Shown: one piece after another, positions 41,425 to 52,757 of the stretch
Layout of the letters: each line of letters begins with the position of its first letter
Position numbering within the stretch: the first letter of the stretch is position 1
Source: Liolophura sinensis
Taxonomy: Eukaryota > Mollusca > Polyplacophora > Chitonida > Chitonidae
Assembly (NCBI RefSeq): GCF_032854445.1
Contig: NC_088304.1
Span: 30,141,732-30,205,731 of the forward strand
Length of the DNA stretch: 64,000 bases
Reading direction: 5' to 3'
Made by a program: the position numbers and the translations under genes
The notes under the pieces: generated by a model
The model's database searches: none
What the model was told of the DNA's origin: nothing
The model's input: the letters and a program-made list of their open reading frames with translations, nothing else

Positions 41425-42356
41425 ATCCCTGATAAGATATGTTTTTAATTTTTAGGTTGATTATCTGATTTTCTTTTACGAACAGTGGTCAGTCTCTAGA
41501 GACCATGTGATCTCCACCGCAATTGCAGCACCTTAACTGTGCTGTTGCAGTCGAAACCATCATGACCTTCACTGCCGCACCGGAAACAAACCAGTTTTTT
41601 TTTTTTACATTGGCCCTTGCCATGACCAAATTTTTGGCACGTGAAGCAACGTGTACGTTTGAGGATATATAAAGCCACATTAACCCTATACGGGACAATG
41701 CAGATATATTACGGAAGGGAGATAGTGTTGAATGTCAAAAGATATGTATTTAGTTTAATGATATTGCCAGATTTCTTCATAGTGAAGTCTTTTACTCTGG
41801 AAACACCTTGTGATTTTAATTCCTCGCGGATGTCCTCTTCGGTTAAGTCAATAATATCAGCATCCCTATCACGAATTATTCCCCGACAGCTGTTCAGTGG
41901 ATTGTGAGGGGATACGAAAACAGGTATATCGGAAATTTTATTCAATGACAGATTTTTAGATTGTTGCCTCCGGAAACATTCAATGAGAATGTCTCCGGAT
42001 CTCAGCTTTTTAACGTTTTTAAAACTTCCAGCTGCACCCTGGAGAGCTCTTTTTAAAAGGAACGGAGACATTCTCATTGAATGTCCTCGGATCTCAGCTT
42101 TTTAACGTTTTTAAAACTTCCAGCTGCACCCTGGAGAGCTCCTTTTAAAAGGAACGGAGACATTCTCATTGAATGTCCTCGGATCTCAGCTTTTTAACGT
42201 TTTTAAAACTTCCAGTTGCACCCTGGAGAGCTCTTTTTAAAAGGAACGGATGAATTTTGGAGGCCGGCTCTTTTTATCAACACCCGGCATCGAAGTCGGC
42301 TGGGAGGAAGATCGGTTAGGTAAATTGGAAACATTTGTAGTTTTTAATGTAGACAT
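41425..42356 (-). pseudogene. Copy G/I ORF1 (CCHC region to start), with a 92 bp triplication
   Basis: Minus-strand ORF1 remnant with ATG at 42354-42356. It keeps CFTCQKFGHGKGQC and a frameshifted CFRCGSEGHDGFDC (a run of 10 T at 41597-41606 marks an indel). The N-terminal region around SGDILIECF is present three times because of a tandem 92 bp repeat. The segment SWPAFIVLSTKSEQKPAS is deleted near 42265-42275. Inactive. Confidence 0.75.
41978..42250. repeat. Three tandem 92 bp units with an inverted 18-20 bp piece at each junction
   Basis: ggatctcagctttttaacg recurs at 41997, 42089 and 42181 (exactly 92 bp apart). Between units sits gagacattctcattgaatg, the reverse complement of cattcaatgagaatgtctc at the start of the first unit (about 41978-41996). 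Unit-to-unit differences are single bases, so the triplication is recent relative to the age of copy G/I. Confidence 0.9.
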
Positions 42357-42936
42357 GGCATATATATGTATAAAGTTCACCCCTTGTGTTCCTCACCTAC
42401 CACGGAGTGACAACAAAGGCGATGTCTGAACCGGGGATACCCAACAGGAAAGACACCAAAGACACAGAAGGGATACTCGAACAGATTGATTTATACCAAA
42501 GGTTAAATTCAATCTACTCGATTGACCCATGAGCCACCGCCCCGCACATAGTCTCGCAAACAAAATTTGAGAAATAATATCTCAATGATTTGCTGTAAGA
42601 GAGGTAATTGGGACAACGCAGAGGCAAGACGTGACCAAGGCGATTGATCGGACCGGGCCCATCCGACCTCGCGTCTCTCTTCAATGTGGCGTGTTGGGCG
42701 TAAGATCTCGCAAGACCAACCCGCCCTCAGACACCAGGATCCCGTCCTCAGAGATTACGGGTCACAACCCACGGGAGATCAGTCTCTTCCCGGTTGCCTC
42801 TCACACAACCGAGAAGATGTGAGCCTATTATATTCACCGGGCTCTCACAGGAGAGCCCTACGTTTGTAGTCTTTTACGACAAGCTGGCCTACCGGGCTGA
42901 AGTCCTATTCTTATCACCCCGGAAACCCCACGGGGG
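42357..42936 (-). other. LINE-1W 5' UTR of copy G/I
   Basis: Homologous to the 5' UTRs of B, C, E and K but more diverged, with short deletions near 42680 (about 12 bp of ccaagtaagggcc lost). Ends at CCCCCGTGGGG (42936). Confidence 0.7.
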
Positions 42937-43700
42937 CCAATACGATAAATTTAGGAGTTGTTATCCACAAGTAATGCCTCTGTCAACCTATATCCTGCGT
43001 CTTGTGTGACGATTTTATTCAGCGTCACAAGTTATTACTGCGTGTCAAACTGGTGTTTCAAGATTATTCCATCAAACGCTCTGACTGTAAGCTTTCTAAA
43101 TTTAAAATGAGAAGAGTTTTCCTGTAAGTAAATATGGGCAGCGCATTTAGAATCTCTGGTGCTCTCCTTCATGATTGTTTCTAATTCCGCTTAACCCGGG
43201 TTTAGGTGCTGTCTATTCATCGTGTTTAATTAGATCGCCACGTTGGATGCGTGGACACTGCGATCAAGGCGCAACTGCAATACATATGTTATCGAAAACT
43301 GATATTCTACCATGGTACACGATTTGAATTCTGATTTCACTCAGTCGCCTAGAACATAACTTTCGTCTTTCTTACATCACTGAAAACTGTTGACCGTTTC
43401 TCTTTTAAGAATTCCTTCCTATCTTCATAATAAATATACTTCTCGGTCATTTGGTGGTTTATGATAAACGTCGTTTTGGGAATTTGCCATGCAATTATTG
43501 ACCCGGAATGTCCTCATTGGTTGACGGCTGGTATACGAATGTCTGTTACGACGCAGATACATGGTACTGACTTGGTCTTTGAACATTTTGTGTGTTCCAT
43601 TTCCTGTACATTAAAATTGTTTTCTTTCCATAACACTTATGTCTTAGCCGTACGTTGTATTTTGCTTTGGAGCAGGGGTGTTTGACTTAAGGTGTCGAGT
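42937..43700 (+). pseudogene. Degenerate relic of the same RT family as 40521-41424
   Basis: Patchy plus-strand similarity to 40521-41424: cagcgtcacaagttattactgcg (about 43020) against ctgcgtcacaagttgctag; tggtgtttcaagattattccatcaaacgc against tagtttttcaagaatacaccatcaaacgc; and agaatctctgg and ccgcttaacc downstream. No usable reading frame remains. This is the sequence into which copy G/I appears to have been inserted. Confidence 0.45.
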
Positions 43701-45617
43701 AATAACGGATATTACTGTGAGAGAGTGGCCATTCATCTGGCGATTTTTACTTTCCATATGTTCACTACCGGTAGTTGCTTTTATCATTTGGTACGATGGC
43801 TCTTAATAGCAGTGTAATATAAACGTATGTTCATATTTATTGCAATGAATGTCTGGTTCATCGGGGTCTCCCAGATGAAGAATTGTGAAATAGTTTTCAC
43901 TGCGTATCTTCACTGCTCGGGATGATTGCTTGCGGGACTTTTTTGGCGTTCACGGCAATGTAACCTCAGCGCAGAATGAATCAGTACGTCGGAAGACATT
44001 CTTTTACCAATGTGGACGTTGTATGTCAATCAACGCATTCCCAAAACTGACATTTTTTCCGACGTGCGCATAGTTACTATAGAACTTTTAATATTGGGTA
44101 AGGTCTAGTTCACAACCGAGAAACTATCCATAGTAAAATATGCACAACCGAACAGAGCCTTTCGCCCAACGAAAATACGAGGAGACACTTACGTGTCATC
44201 GGCAAAAGGTCAAGTGAATTACATTCGCCGAGGGCTTCGTGGTCCTATGTGCATTTATCATCCCATTACGTGGCGTATGCGAGTGGTAATACCATGTTAT
44301 CTCGTTTTCTGAAACCTACTCACAAAAATGTCACCACGTGTGCAGATAGTGTTTCCGCACGCGGCGCATGCGCACCTTTGGTTGACATTTAGGTGTTAAG
44401 AAAACCTTGTAGTCACGGTGTCAATTTCTTGTCATTTTAAAATCATTTGGCACTTCTTACTGCTACTTCACTCAACAAACTGGCTTTCAAAGAAACATCG
44501 TTGTCCATGCTAGTCACTCATGGCATCATGGTGTTCTGTAGACTTGAATGCTTAAATAACGTTGTGATACAGTTTTACATGATATCAGATTCTCAAACGT
44601 CAACGTGATAGCATATCAATTTATGTCAATGCGGTGGACGTCATTACACGGTGAGAAGCTCGAAATTTTGTGAGGAAAATCCAGTCTGAGATCAGAATGA
44701 TTCCATACCGCTGCCTCTGTCTCACTGGTGTTTTAAAAACACTTTTGAAGTTAGGAGCACTCGTTAGAAATAATGTGTCACAAATTAAAAACTTCTCAGC
44801 AAAATAAATGTCGTGTTCGGCTTGCGTTGTCTTCTGGCAAGTTTGTGTGACCTGTGCCCGAAGCTCTCAAAGTCCATCAATGGCTGGTCAATTATGGTAC
44901 TATAATTCGTGCAATAAGACATGAAAAAAGCAATGTCACGCCTAGGTTTGGCTGTAAACTTTGTGAACGAAGACATGAATAGTCTGCTTATTATGCACAG
45001 CCGTGATAAAAGGAACTCAACAAGTAAATGGAAAGGTTGGACACGGCCCTCCCTCTTACCTCACCTTAGCTAAGTTGAATGGACTCAAAATAAGTCGTTC
45101 TGCTGTCAATTATTACGCGAATCCCTAATGATGTCTGCAAACATATTCTGTCCTTTATACTTCCAGACTATCTGCGTTTTCGCCATAAAGCACTTTTTGG
45201 AATGCCACGGAGATTAGACCACTTGTGTTGTAAATTGCCGCGATAAACATCCAACAATGGACCTCGACTGGCAAATCCGTATTCGTGACCTCGAGAGGTG
45301 AATAGGTGATCAACGCCTCCAAAGGAATATGACCTTTTATGGGCCAAGTTTCAAGAATGGCGGGATATGTGAATTTATTCTTTGGAGGTAGACTCAGTAC
45401 ATCGAGAAGATGGCAACAAAAATGAGGTATTAATTTGGTAAGATTTCGTATCCCAAATCTCGGCTAAGAAATTATGCTTTTATTTAGGTAGGGTGACATT
45501 TTATTATGAAAACTATTAATAAATTATTATTTTATTACCACAGACATACTGGGTCATGCCAACACGTACACTTTCATCGTATATTGTAAACAGTACCAGA
45601 CACAAAAACTGGTAAAA
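43701..45617. other. No gene recognised (1.9 kb)
   Basis: Both strands were inspected. No long open frame, known repeat or RNA gene was recognised. A short plus-strand stretch near 44800-44990 reads somewhat like protein (NKCRVRLALSSGKFV, then EALKVHQWLVNYG), but stops flank and interrupt it. Possibly unrecognised, old transposon or ordinary intergenic DNA. Confidence 0.4.
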
Positions 45618-46330
45618 CTTTTTTTATTTCATTTGATTGGTTTTTTACGCCGTACTCAAAAATATTTCATTGATACGACGGCGACCAACATTATGGTGGG
45701 AATGAATGAATGAATGATTTTGGCTTAACGCCACTTGGGCAATATCTCACGCATGTCAAGGCGGAAACATGTTCAAACCAGGAAGCCGTGAATAGTTTTA
45801 GACCTGATCTGATGAACAACACTGAAAAGAAAAACAAACACTTTTAAAATCAGTTTTAAAAAACTAAATGCCAGTTAAAAGTCGAAAACCACAATTGCTT
45901 GTAGTTAATGGATTGAAATATATATAAACTATATTCTCTTCTACAGGCCAAAAGTCTTCAAAAAAATCAATAACAGCATTGCCAGCGATGATGTCAAATA
46001 AATCATATATAGAGTTGCCTGTGTAGAATCGTTGTCGAACATGGGCAAAGTTTACACAGTCAACCAGGATATGTTTGATGCCATATTGAGCATCACATCC
46101 AACACACACGGGAGCACTGCTCCCATCCAAGATGAAATTATATGTTAGACGAGAATCCCTAATACGGCATCTTGTTAAAAGATGCCGCCCTGTCTACAAC
46201 TGTGCATTATGGTAGGAGGAAACCGTGCAGATCCCGGTGGAAACCCACGACTATCCGGAGGTTGCTTGAAGTCCTTCCCACCTACGGCCTCTGTGGAAGC
46301 CAGCATAAGCTGCACTTATAAAGAACTCAT
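45618..46330 (-). mobile_element. SINE (common mollusc type), split by LINE copy J
   Basis: Minus-strand SINE 3' portion. Tail and hairpin at 45618-45700 (ACGCCGTACTCAAAAATATTTCATTGATACGACGGCG on the plus strand), body at 46205-46330 (ggaggaaaccgtgcagatcccgg, the aggaaac-type conserved core). No clear tRNA head was found. J is inserted between the two parts. Confidence 0.7.
45701..46204 (-). mobile_element. LINE-1W copy J, 5'-truncated short copy (0.5 kb)
   Basis: Tail at 45701-45713, diverged 3' UTR, and the last ~90 codons of ORF2 (VCVGCDAQYGIKHILVDC finger, 46060-46115), then a short internal deletion near 46180. Flanked by cattatggtggg/cattatggtagg (45689-45700 and 46205-46216, 11 of 12) inside a SINE. 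More diverged than B-F, so older. Confidence 0.8.
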
Positions 46331-46702
46331 TCGTAAATCTATGTACCCCGAATACATTACTACTTTTTCTATGATATAATAACGCGATGGGTTTGAACTA
46401 TATCCACTTTCCTTAGAGTATTTATTTTATTTATTTATTTGAATGGTGTTACTCAAGAATACTTTCCCTAGAGAATATCTTAGCAAGTACATGTAGAATT
46501 TGATTTGTGCGAGTTAAGTTATCCTGAGACAGATAGAATAGATTTTATTAGTCTGTAATATGTGTCAGGAGACAACACAATTTATTTTACTAATATTTGA
46601 TTATTCTTAATCACAATATACTACAATAATTTTTCACTCATACACTCAGGTGCCATGAAAGTGCACATTTGAAAGTCAGTTGAATACCTTTATTCACTAG
46701 AA
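46331..46702. other. A/T-rich sequence with a SINE-tail scrap
   Basis: No gene seen. A short tail-like piece, (ATTT)n followed by gaatggtgttactcaagaatac, lies at about 46425-46465. Confidence 0.4.
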
Positions 46703-46879
46703 TATGTTTATTTATTTATTTATTTATTTATTTAATTATTTGTTTGGTGTTTTGCACCGCACTCAAGAATATTTCACTTATACGACGGCGGCCAGCATTA
46801 TGGTGGGAGGAAACCGGGCAGAGCCCAGGGGAAAACTCACGACCATCCACAAGTTGCTGCCAAACCTTCCTACTTACGG
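46703..46879 (-). mobile_element. SINE 3' fragment with (AAAT)n tail
   Basis: On the plus strand, (TTTA)n at 46703-46735, then tttggtgttttgcaccgcactcaagaatattt, the hairpin arms CGC...GCG, and the core ggtgggaggaaaccgggcagagccc to about 46879, where LINE K begins. It lacks the tRNA-like head, either by truncation or by being cut at K. Confidence 0.75.
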
Positions 46880-47479
46880 CCCCCGTGGGGTTTCCGGGGT
46901 GATAAAAATAGGACCTCAGCCCTCTAGGCAAGCTTGTCGTAAAAGTCGACTAACCTAGAGCTCTCCTGTGTGAGCCCAGTGAATATAATAGGCTCACATC
47001 TTCGCGGTTGTGTGAGAGGCAACCGGGGAGCGACCTGTTTGCCGTGGGTTGCGACCCGTAATCTACGAGGACGGGATCCTGGTGGCCGAGGGCGGGTTGG
47101 TCTTGCGAGATCCTCACGCCCAACACGTCACTTTGGCCCTTACTTGGAGAGAGACGGGAGGTCGGATGGGCCCGGTCGATCAATCGGCTTGGTCATGTCT
47201 TGCCTCTGCGTTGTCCCAGAATTTCTCCATAACACCACTCAACAAAGAAAAAATGTTATTTCTGAAATTTCGTTTGTGGGACTACGTTTTGAGGCGGTGG
47301 CTCATGGGTCAATCGGGTAGATTGAATTTAACCTTTGGTATAAATCAATCTGTTCGAGTATACCTCATATGAAATCCTTGATGTCTTTCCTGCCGGGTAT
47401 TCCCAGGTTCAGGTATCGCCCTTGTTGGTACTCCGTGGTGGGTGGGGAACATATGGGGTGAATTTTTTATATATATATT
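46880..47479 (+). promoter_or_regulatory. LINE-1W 5' UTR of copy K
   Basis: The only plus-strand 5' UTR in the window, about 600 bp, strongly similar to those of B and C. A TATATATATA run sits just before the ORF1 ATG (about 47468-47478), as in copy B. Confidence 0.6.
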
Positions 47480-48842
47480 ATGAGTTCTATAAACCACTCT
47501 GCTAATGCTTCAAATATATCTATCCGAACTTCCTCCCAGCCCATTTCAGGTGCTGATAAAAAGAGGAAGTTGGAAGTTTTATCTGATCCGCTTGATAATA
47601 GACAGGACAATTGGCCGGCTTTTATCGTTCTCTCCACTAAGAGTGAACAGAAGCCGGCCTGAAAAATTTACCCCTTTCTTCTAAGAAGGGCTTTAGAAGG
47701 CGCAGCAGGCACTTTAAAAACTGTGAAAACACTACGATCCGGGGACATTCTCATCGAATGTTTCCGGAAACAAGACAATCCAAAAATTTGTTATCTCTAA
47801 AGAAAATCTCTGATATATCTGTTTTCACATCCCCTCACAATTCCCTGAACAGCTGTCAGGGAATAATACGTGATAGGGATGGTGATATCATTGATTTATC
47901 CGAAGAAGAAATTTGTTCTGAATTGAAACCACAGGGTGTTGCCAGAGTGAAGCGTTTCACAACAAAAAGCTGGCAACATCATCAAATTAAATACATACCT
48001 TTTGACCTTCAACTGTACGTCTCTGCCATCCTATATCTACATTGGCCCGTATAGGATTAATGTCGATTTATATATCCCTAGCATTACACGGTGTTTTACT
48101 TGCCAGAAATTTGGCCACGGCAAGGGCCAATGCAAAAATAAACTTGTTTGTTTCAGCTACGGCAGCGAAGGCCATGATGGTTTCGACTGTAGCAGCACAG
48201 TTAAGTGCTGCAATTGCGGTGGAGATCACATGGCCTCCTCTAAAGACTGTCCGCTTTTCTTTAAGGAAAAACAAATAATAAATTTAAAAACAAGAAACAA
48301 TATCTCTTATCAGGAGGCCCGCAAATTGGCCCCCCTTTCTAATAATTTACCGCAGCCTTTGTTTGCCAATGTGGTCAAGCGGGGTAGCATCTGTTGCTAC
48401 TCAAACTTCACTGACTTGGCCCATTGGAAACGACAAACCTAGTTCTATAGTCTTACAGCCTTCTGCTCAACCTGCCCGTATTTCCTGTTCAACCCAGACC
48501 AATACAGTAAATCAAAAAACCCCAGTAAATAACACACAACAAACTGATAGACCTGAACCTAATCAAACCAAAAAAGAAGCTGCCAAAAGTAAATCTGAAA
48601 ATCAATCTCATAATGAAAATCATAAACCTAGTGGTCCCACGGAACGTCCCTCAAAGGCCACTAGGAACCCTGTCCAAACTTTTAACAAGTTTGGATTGTT
48701 GGAGGACGTTGCTCCTTCAACATCAGATGCGGATGTGATGGATACATCACCCGCACCAGGGAGATCTTCCAGCCGATCTCCACGGAACGGTCGTCCGCGG
48801 TCCAAACACAAAGATAAATCCCCCATACGCCTTCCTCCATAA
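47480..48842 (+). pseudogene. Copy K ORF1, broken
   Basis: Begins MSSINHSANASN at 47480. An in-frame TGA replaces the Ser codon of KPASKIHP at about 47660. Frameshifts lie near 47765, 47985 and 48380. The zinc knuckles remain (CFTCQKFGHGKGQC; CFSYGSEGHDGFDC with the second Cys changed to Tyr; CNCGGDHMASSKDC at 48090-48250). It ends with the basic tail and TAATG (48840-48844). Confidence 0.88.
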
Positions 48843-51800
48843 TGTCTTCTTTAGACAAAATTATACAGTGGAATTGGTCGAGGTCTTAAGGTAAGTTTTA
48901 TTGAGATAACACTACTTGCTCAGTCATTAAATCCTATAGCCCCTGTGTCTTCAGGAAACTCACCTGAAGACATCTGACAAAGATAAATTATCTCTTAAAA
49001 ATTATTCCTTATACAGCACTTACTCAAGTGAAGAAGAGCGAGCTGCAGGCGGCTCCTCGATCTTCATAAATAACAATATTATACACAGCCCTGTTGCCCT
49101 GCATACAGAGCTTTAGGCTGTGGCCGTTCGTGTTTCATTGTTTGAAACAATCACATTATGTTCAGTGTATATTCCTTCTAACATTTCTTTGTCAGCTTTT
49201 ACAGTTTACATAATCTAATAGAACTATTGCCAAAACCGTTTATAATACTGGGTGATTTTAATTCCCATAACCCCCTATGGGGCAGTAATACCATAAATAA
49301 TAAGGGCAAGATAGTCTAAGACTTCTTATCGAAGGAGGAACTGTGTTATTTCAATGATGGTTCTAATACCTATTTACATCCAGGTAATGGCACTTATTCT
49401 GCTATCGATCTCACTATCACAGATCCATCACTTCTCCTTGATTTTTCTTGGAAGGTGCATGACGATCTTTGTGGTAGTGCCCATTTTCCTATAATCCTAG
49501 AGCATATCACTTCTAATTCTTTAGAACGTGTAGCTGGGTGGAAATTCGATAAAGCACATTGGATCGCATTTGAGATGTTTTGTGAGGCTGATATCACCTC
49601 AAAAGCTCTCAGTGTAGCAGATGATTCTATATTAAAATTTAATGAGCTTGTTTTACAAGCGGCTGACAGAACTATCACTAAGACGTCGACCAATCCAAAA
49701 TCCAAAAGTAAACCCTTGTATGATCAGGACTGTCGCAAAGCCATTAAGGACCGCAAAAAGGCCGAGCGAAATTTTAATATAATGTCCTACTGATAATAAT
49801 TTAAACCAGGTTCGTATTTTTAGATCTAAGGCTCGTCGATTACTCAAGTCCAAGAGGCGATCTTGTTGGCGGAACTTTGTTTCGGGCATTACGTCAAAAA
49901 CACCCATGCGTAAGGTCTGGAACATGGTCAGAAACTTAAGGGCAAAAAAAAAAAATAAAGCAAAAAGTCCAGCATTTAAAATATGGAGATAATATATTAA
50001 CTTCTCCACCCGATATAGCTAATAAACTAGCTGAAACAATTTCAAACAAATCTTCTTCTGAGAACTATACTAAAGAATTCCAACATATTAAAAACCAGAA
50101 GGAGAAAATTAATTTGCCCTTTTCTTCTAAGAATTTAGAAGATTATAATCATCCTTTTAATATCAATGAACTAAAAACTGCATTAAAAAAGGCCCACGAT
50201 ATTGCTTGTGGTCCTGATAATGTATATTATAAGTTTTTGAATCATTTACCACCTGAGCCACTGGAGACTCTCTTGGACTTGCTTAATGATATTTGGATAA
50301 CTGGTAATTTTCCACCATCATGGAGGGAGGCGTGTATTATCCCGGTTCCCAAACCGGGTAAGGATCATACTGATCCAAATAATTACCGTCCCATAGCTCT
50401 TACCAGCTGTGTCTGTAAGACTATGGAACGGATGATTAGTGATAGACTTGTTTGGTTTCTTGAAACCAACAAGCTTTTATCTATCATTCAATGTGGTTTT
50501 CGTCAAGGTCAGTCTACTTTAGATCACCTTGTTCGTTTTGAAACTTTTATTCGTGATGGTTTTGTTAATAATGAACATGTGGTGTCCATATTTTTTGACC
50601 TTGAAAAGGCCTACGACACCACATGGAAATATGGTATTTTAAAAGACCTTGCGAACATGGGTCTAAAAGGTCGCTTACCTATATTTATATCCAAATTTTT
50701 ATCAAATTGTCAGTTTAAGGTACGGGTGGGGTCCACTCTTTTTGACTCTTATGAACAGGAAATGGGTGTACCCCAGGGCAGCATTCTATCACCAACTCTG
50801 TTTAGCATAAAAATAAATAGCCTAGCAAAAACATTAACATCTGGCACAGAGGGTTCTTTATACGTCGATGATTTCCTTATATGCTACCGAGCGAAGAATA
50901 TGAATAATATCGAACGTCAGTTGCAGCTTTGTCTTAATAAGATCGAGAAATGGGCAACTGAAAACGGTTTTAGATTTTCGACGTCTAAAAACTGTCGGTA
51001 TGCATTTTTGTAATAAACGGAAACTTCATCTTGATCCCGAGCTTAATTTTTGTGGTTAAACAGGTTAAAATTGTTGGAGAAACAAAGTTTTTAGGTATAA
51101 TATTTGATAGTAAGCTATCTTTTTATACCTCATATCAAATGCTTAAAGCTAAATGTACAAAGGCTCTCGATATAATTAAGGTCGTGTCTGGCACCGATTG
51201 GGGTGCTGACCGATCAGTTTTACTTAATTTATATCGTTCTCTGGTGAGGTCTAAATTGGACTATGGATCCATAATGTACGGTTCCGCTAGAAAGTCGTAC
51301 ATTAAAATGTTGATCCTGTTCATCACCAAGGTTTGAGGCTCAGCCTTGGTGCTTTTAGAACCTCACCAGTAGAAAGTTTATAAGTGGAGGCAAATGAACC
51401 TTCTTTATATCACCGACGTATAAAACTGAGCCTTAAATATGCTACAAAGCTTAAAGCTCATCCAACAAACCCTGCCTACGACTGTGTTTTCAATCCATTG
51501 TATGTAGACAAATATACTAAATGTCCTAACAACATCCCTTCGTTCGGTCTTCGTATACAGGAACATATTGTGGGAGCTAACATCAAGCTGGAAGATATAG
51601 CTCCGGTGTCTTTTCCAGAGTCTCTTCCATGGCTTCTCTTACATCCAAAACTAATATTTGATCTACGCAAATATAATAAGTCGAATATAAATCCTCTTAT
51701 AATTCAACAAGGTTTTGCTGAAATTAAAGCTAATTATATGGATTATAAATTTATATATACTGACGGGTCGAAGGATGGGGACAGGGTTGCGACTGCGGCT

Positions 51801-52344
51801 GTCTTAGAGCAGCGGGTCACTTCCTTTTGTCTTCCATTTTTTTCTTCAATATTCTCTGCCGAGGCCAGAGCTATACTCCTGGCCTTATCATATGTTTCTT
51901 CTGGTGAGCCAGAGGGCAATGATATGCACTGACACGTTGTCTTGCTTATTTGGCAATACAGAATAATAAATTTAAAAATCCCTGGATCCTTCAAACTTTA
52001 GCTATACATAGGAAATTAATTAGAAGAGGTAAAGATGTTAGATTCTGTTTGGATACCAAGTCATATTGGTATCCATGGAACACAATCGCAGACAGGGAAG
52101 CGAAAGCTGCCCTAAATAAACCCATATCTAAGATAAAAAAATCCCTTATACTGACATGAAGTCGAATATTCTTAAATATGTTCGTTGCCTTTGGCAGGGT
52201 GAATGGAGCTTGCAGGTCCATCATAAACTGCATGCTATTCATCCGGTCATTGGCTATAATTTCATATACAATTAATGTGTCTCGTAGAGACCCAAGTCGT
52301 TTGAACGAGATGCCGTATTGGACATTCTCGTCTAACACACAATT
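48842..52344 (+). pseudogene. Copy K ORF2, decayed (APE, RT, RNase H)
   Basis: Frame changes occur near 48880, 49110, 49200, 49790, 49930, 50990, 51050, 51320, 51930 and 52040. Recognisable pieces are the endonuclease (GSAHFPIIL at about 49475, where the Asp of SDH reads Ala), a long open RT section (50114-51000: YRPIALTSCVCKTMERM, GVPQGSILSPTLF, YVDDFLICY) and RNase H (YTDGSKDG at 51765, FSAEARAILLAL). The C-terminus continues beyond the DNA transposon at 55427. The loss of the catalytic Asp in SDH is independent evidence of death. Confidence 0.88.
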
Positions 52345-52757
52345 GAATCGGTGAATTCAACATGGGCCCAACTCCATAGAGTAAGATTTTACAGGAGAGC
52401 TTTTTTTTGTTTTTGAAAAAGTAAAGAGGTGTTTTATTCTGCATATTTCTTACACTTGTAGTCCCTTATGAGATGAAATAAATCGACACACAATGTTTAG
52501 CAATCATTTGCTTTTCTGACCACAGCAAGCTCTGAAAAACACTGGAGTTGGGCCCTTTTTTGAAATAAACAGTGAAATATGATCAATTCAAAAACACGGA
52601 ATAAGGCGAATATGTGTTTAACCACTTTATTTCTGTCTCAAACATCAAGGAAAACATTATCGGAGACTTGGGATGAAATTCTACCCTTCCTATGAACATG
52701 TTCGTTCAATATGCAGATGTAATACATTGCTTCACAAAACAAGAACTTCTGATTCAC

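Larger units (their letters stand above)
34749..42936 (-). mobile_element. LINE-1W copy G/I, old, internally deleted, carrying SINE, copy H and an RT relic
   Basis: Its pieces are 34749-35515 (ORF2 C-terminal part), 40310-40412 (RNase H), 40413-40520 joined to 41425-42356 (ORF1), and the 5' UTR to 42936. Copy H landed in it with duplication tcaaaaggcaag (35504-35515 and 40298-40309), proving that the two sides were once contiguous. About 4 kb of ORF2/ORF1 is missing at about 40412. Its own 3' end is missing where copy E abuts (34748/34749). Confidence 0.75.

Noticed and set aside
41978-42250. Regular repeats suggesting a CRISPR-like array
   Set aside because: Units are contiguous 92 bp copies of ORF1 coding sequence without distinct spacers, in a eukaryote.
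44785-44976. 63-codon minus-strand frame
   Set aside because: No motif, low length, and flanked by stops; expected by chance.
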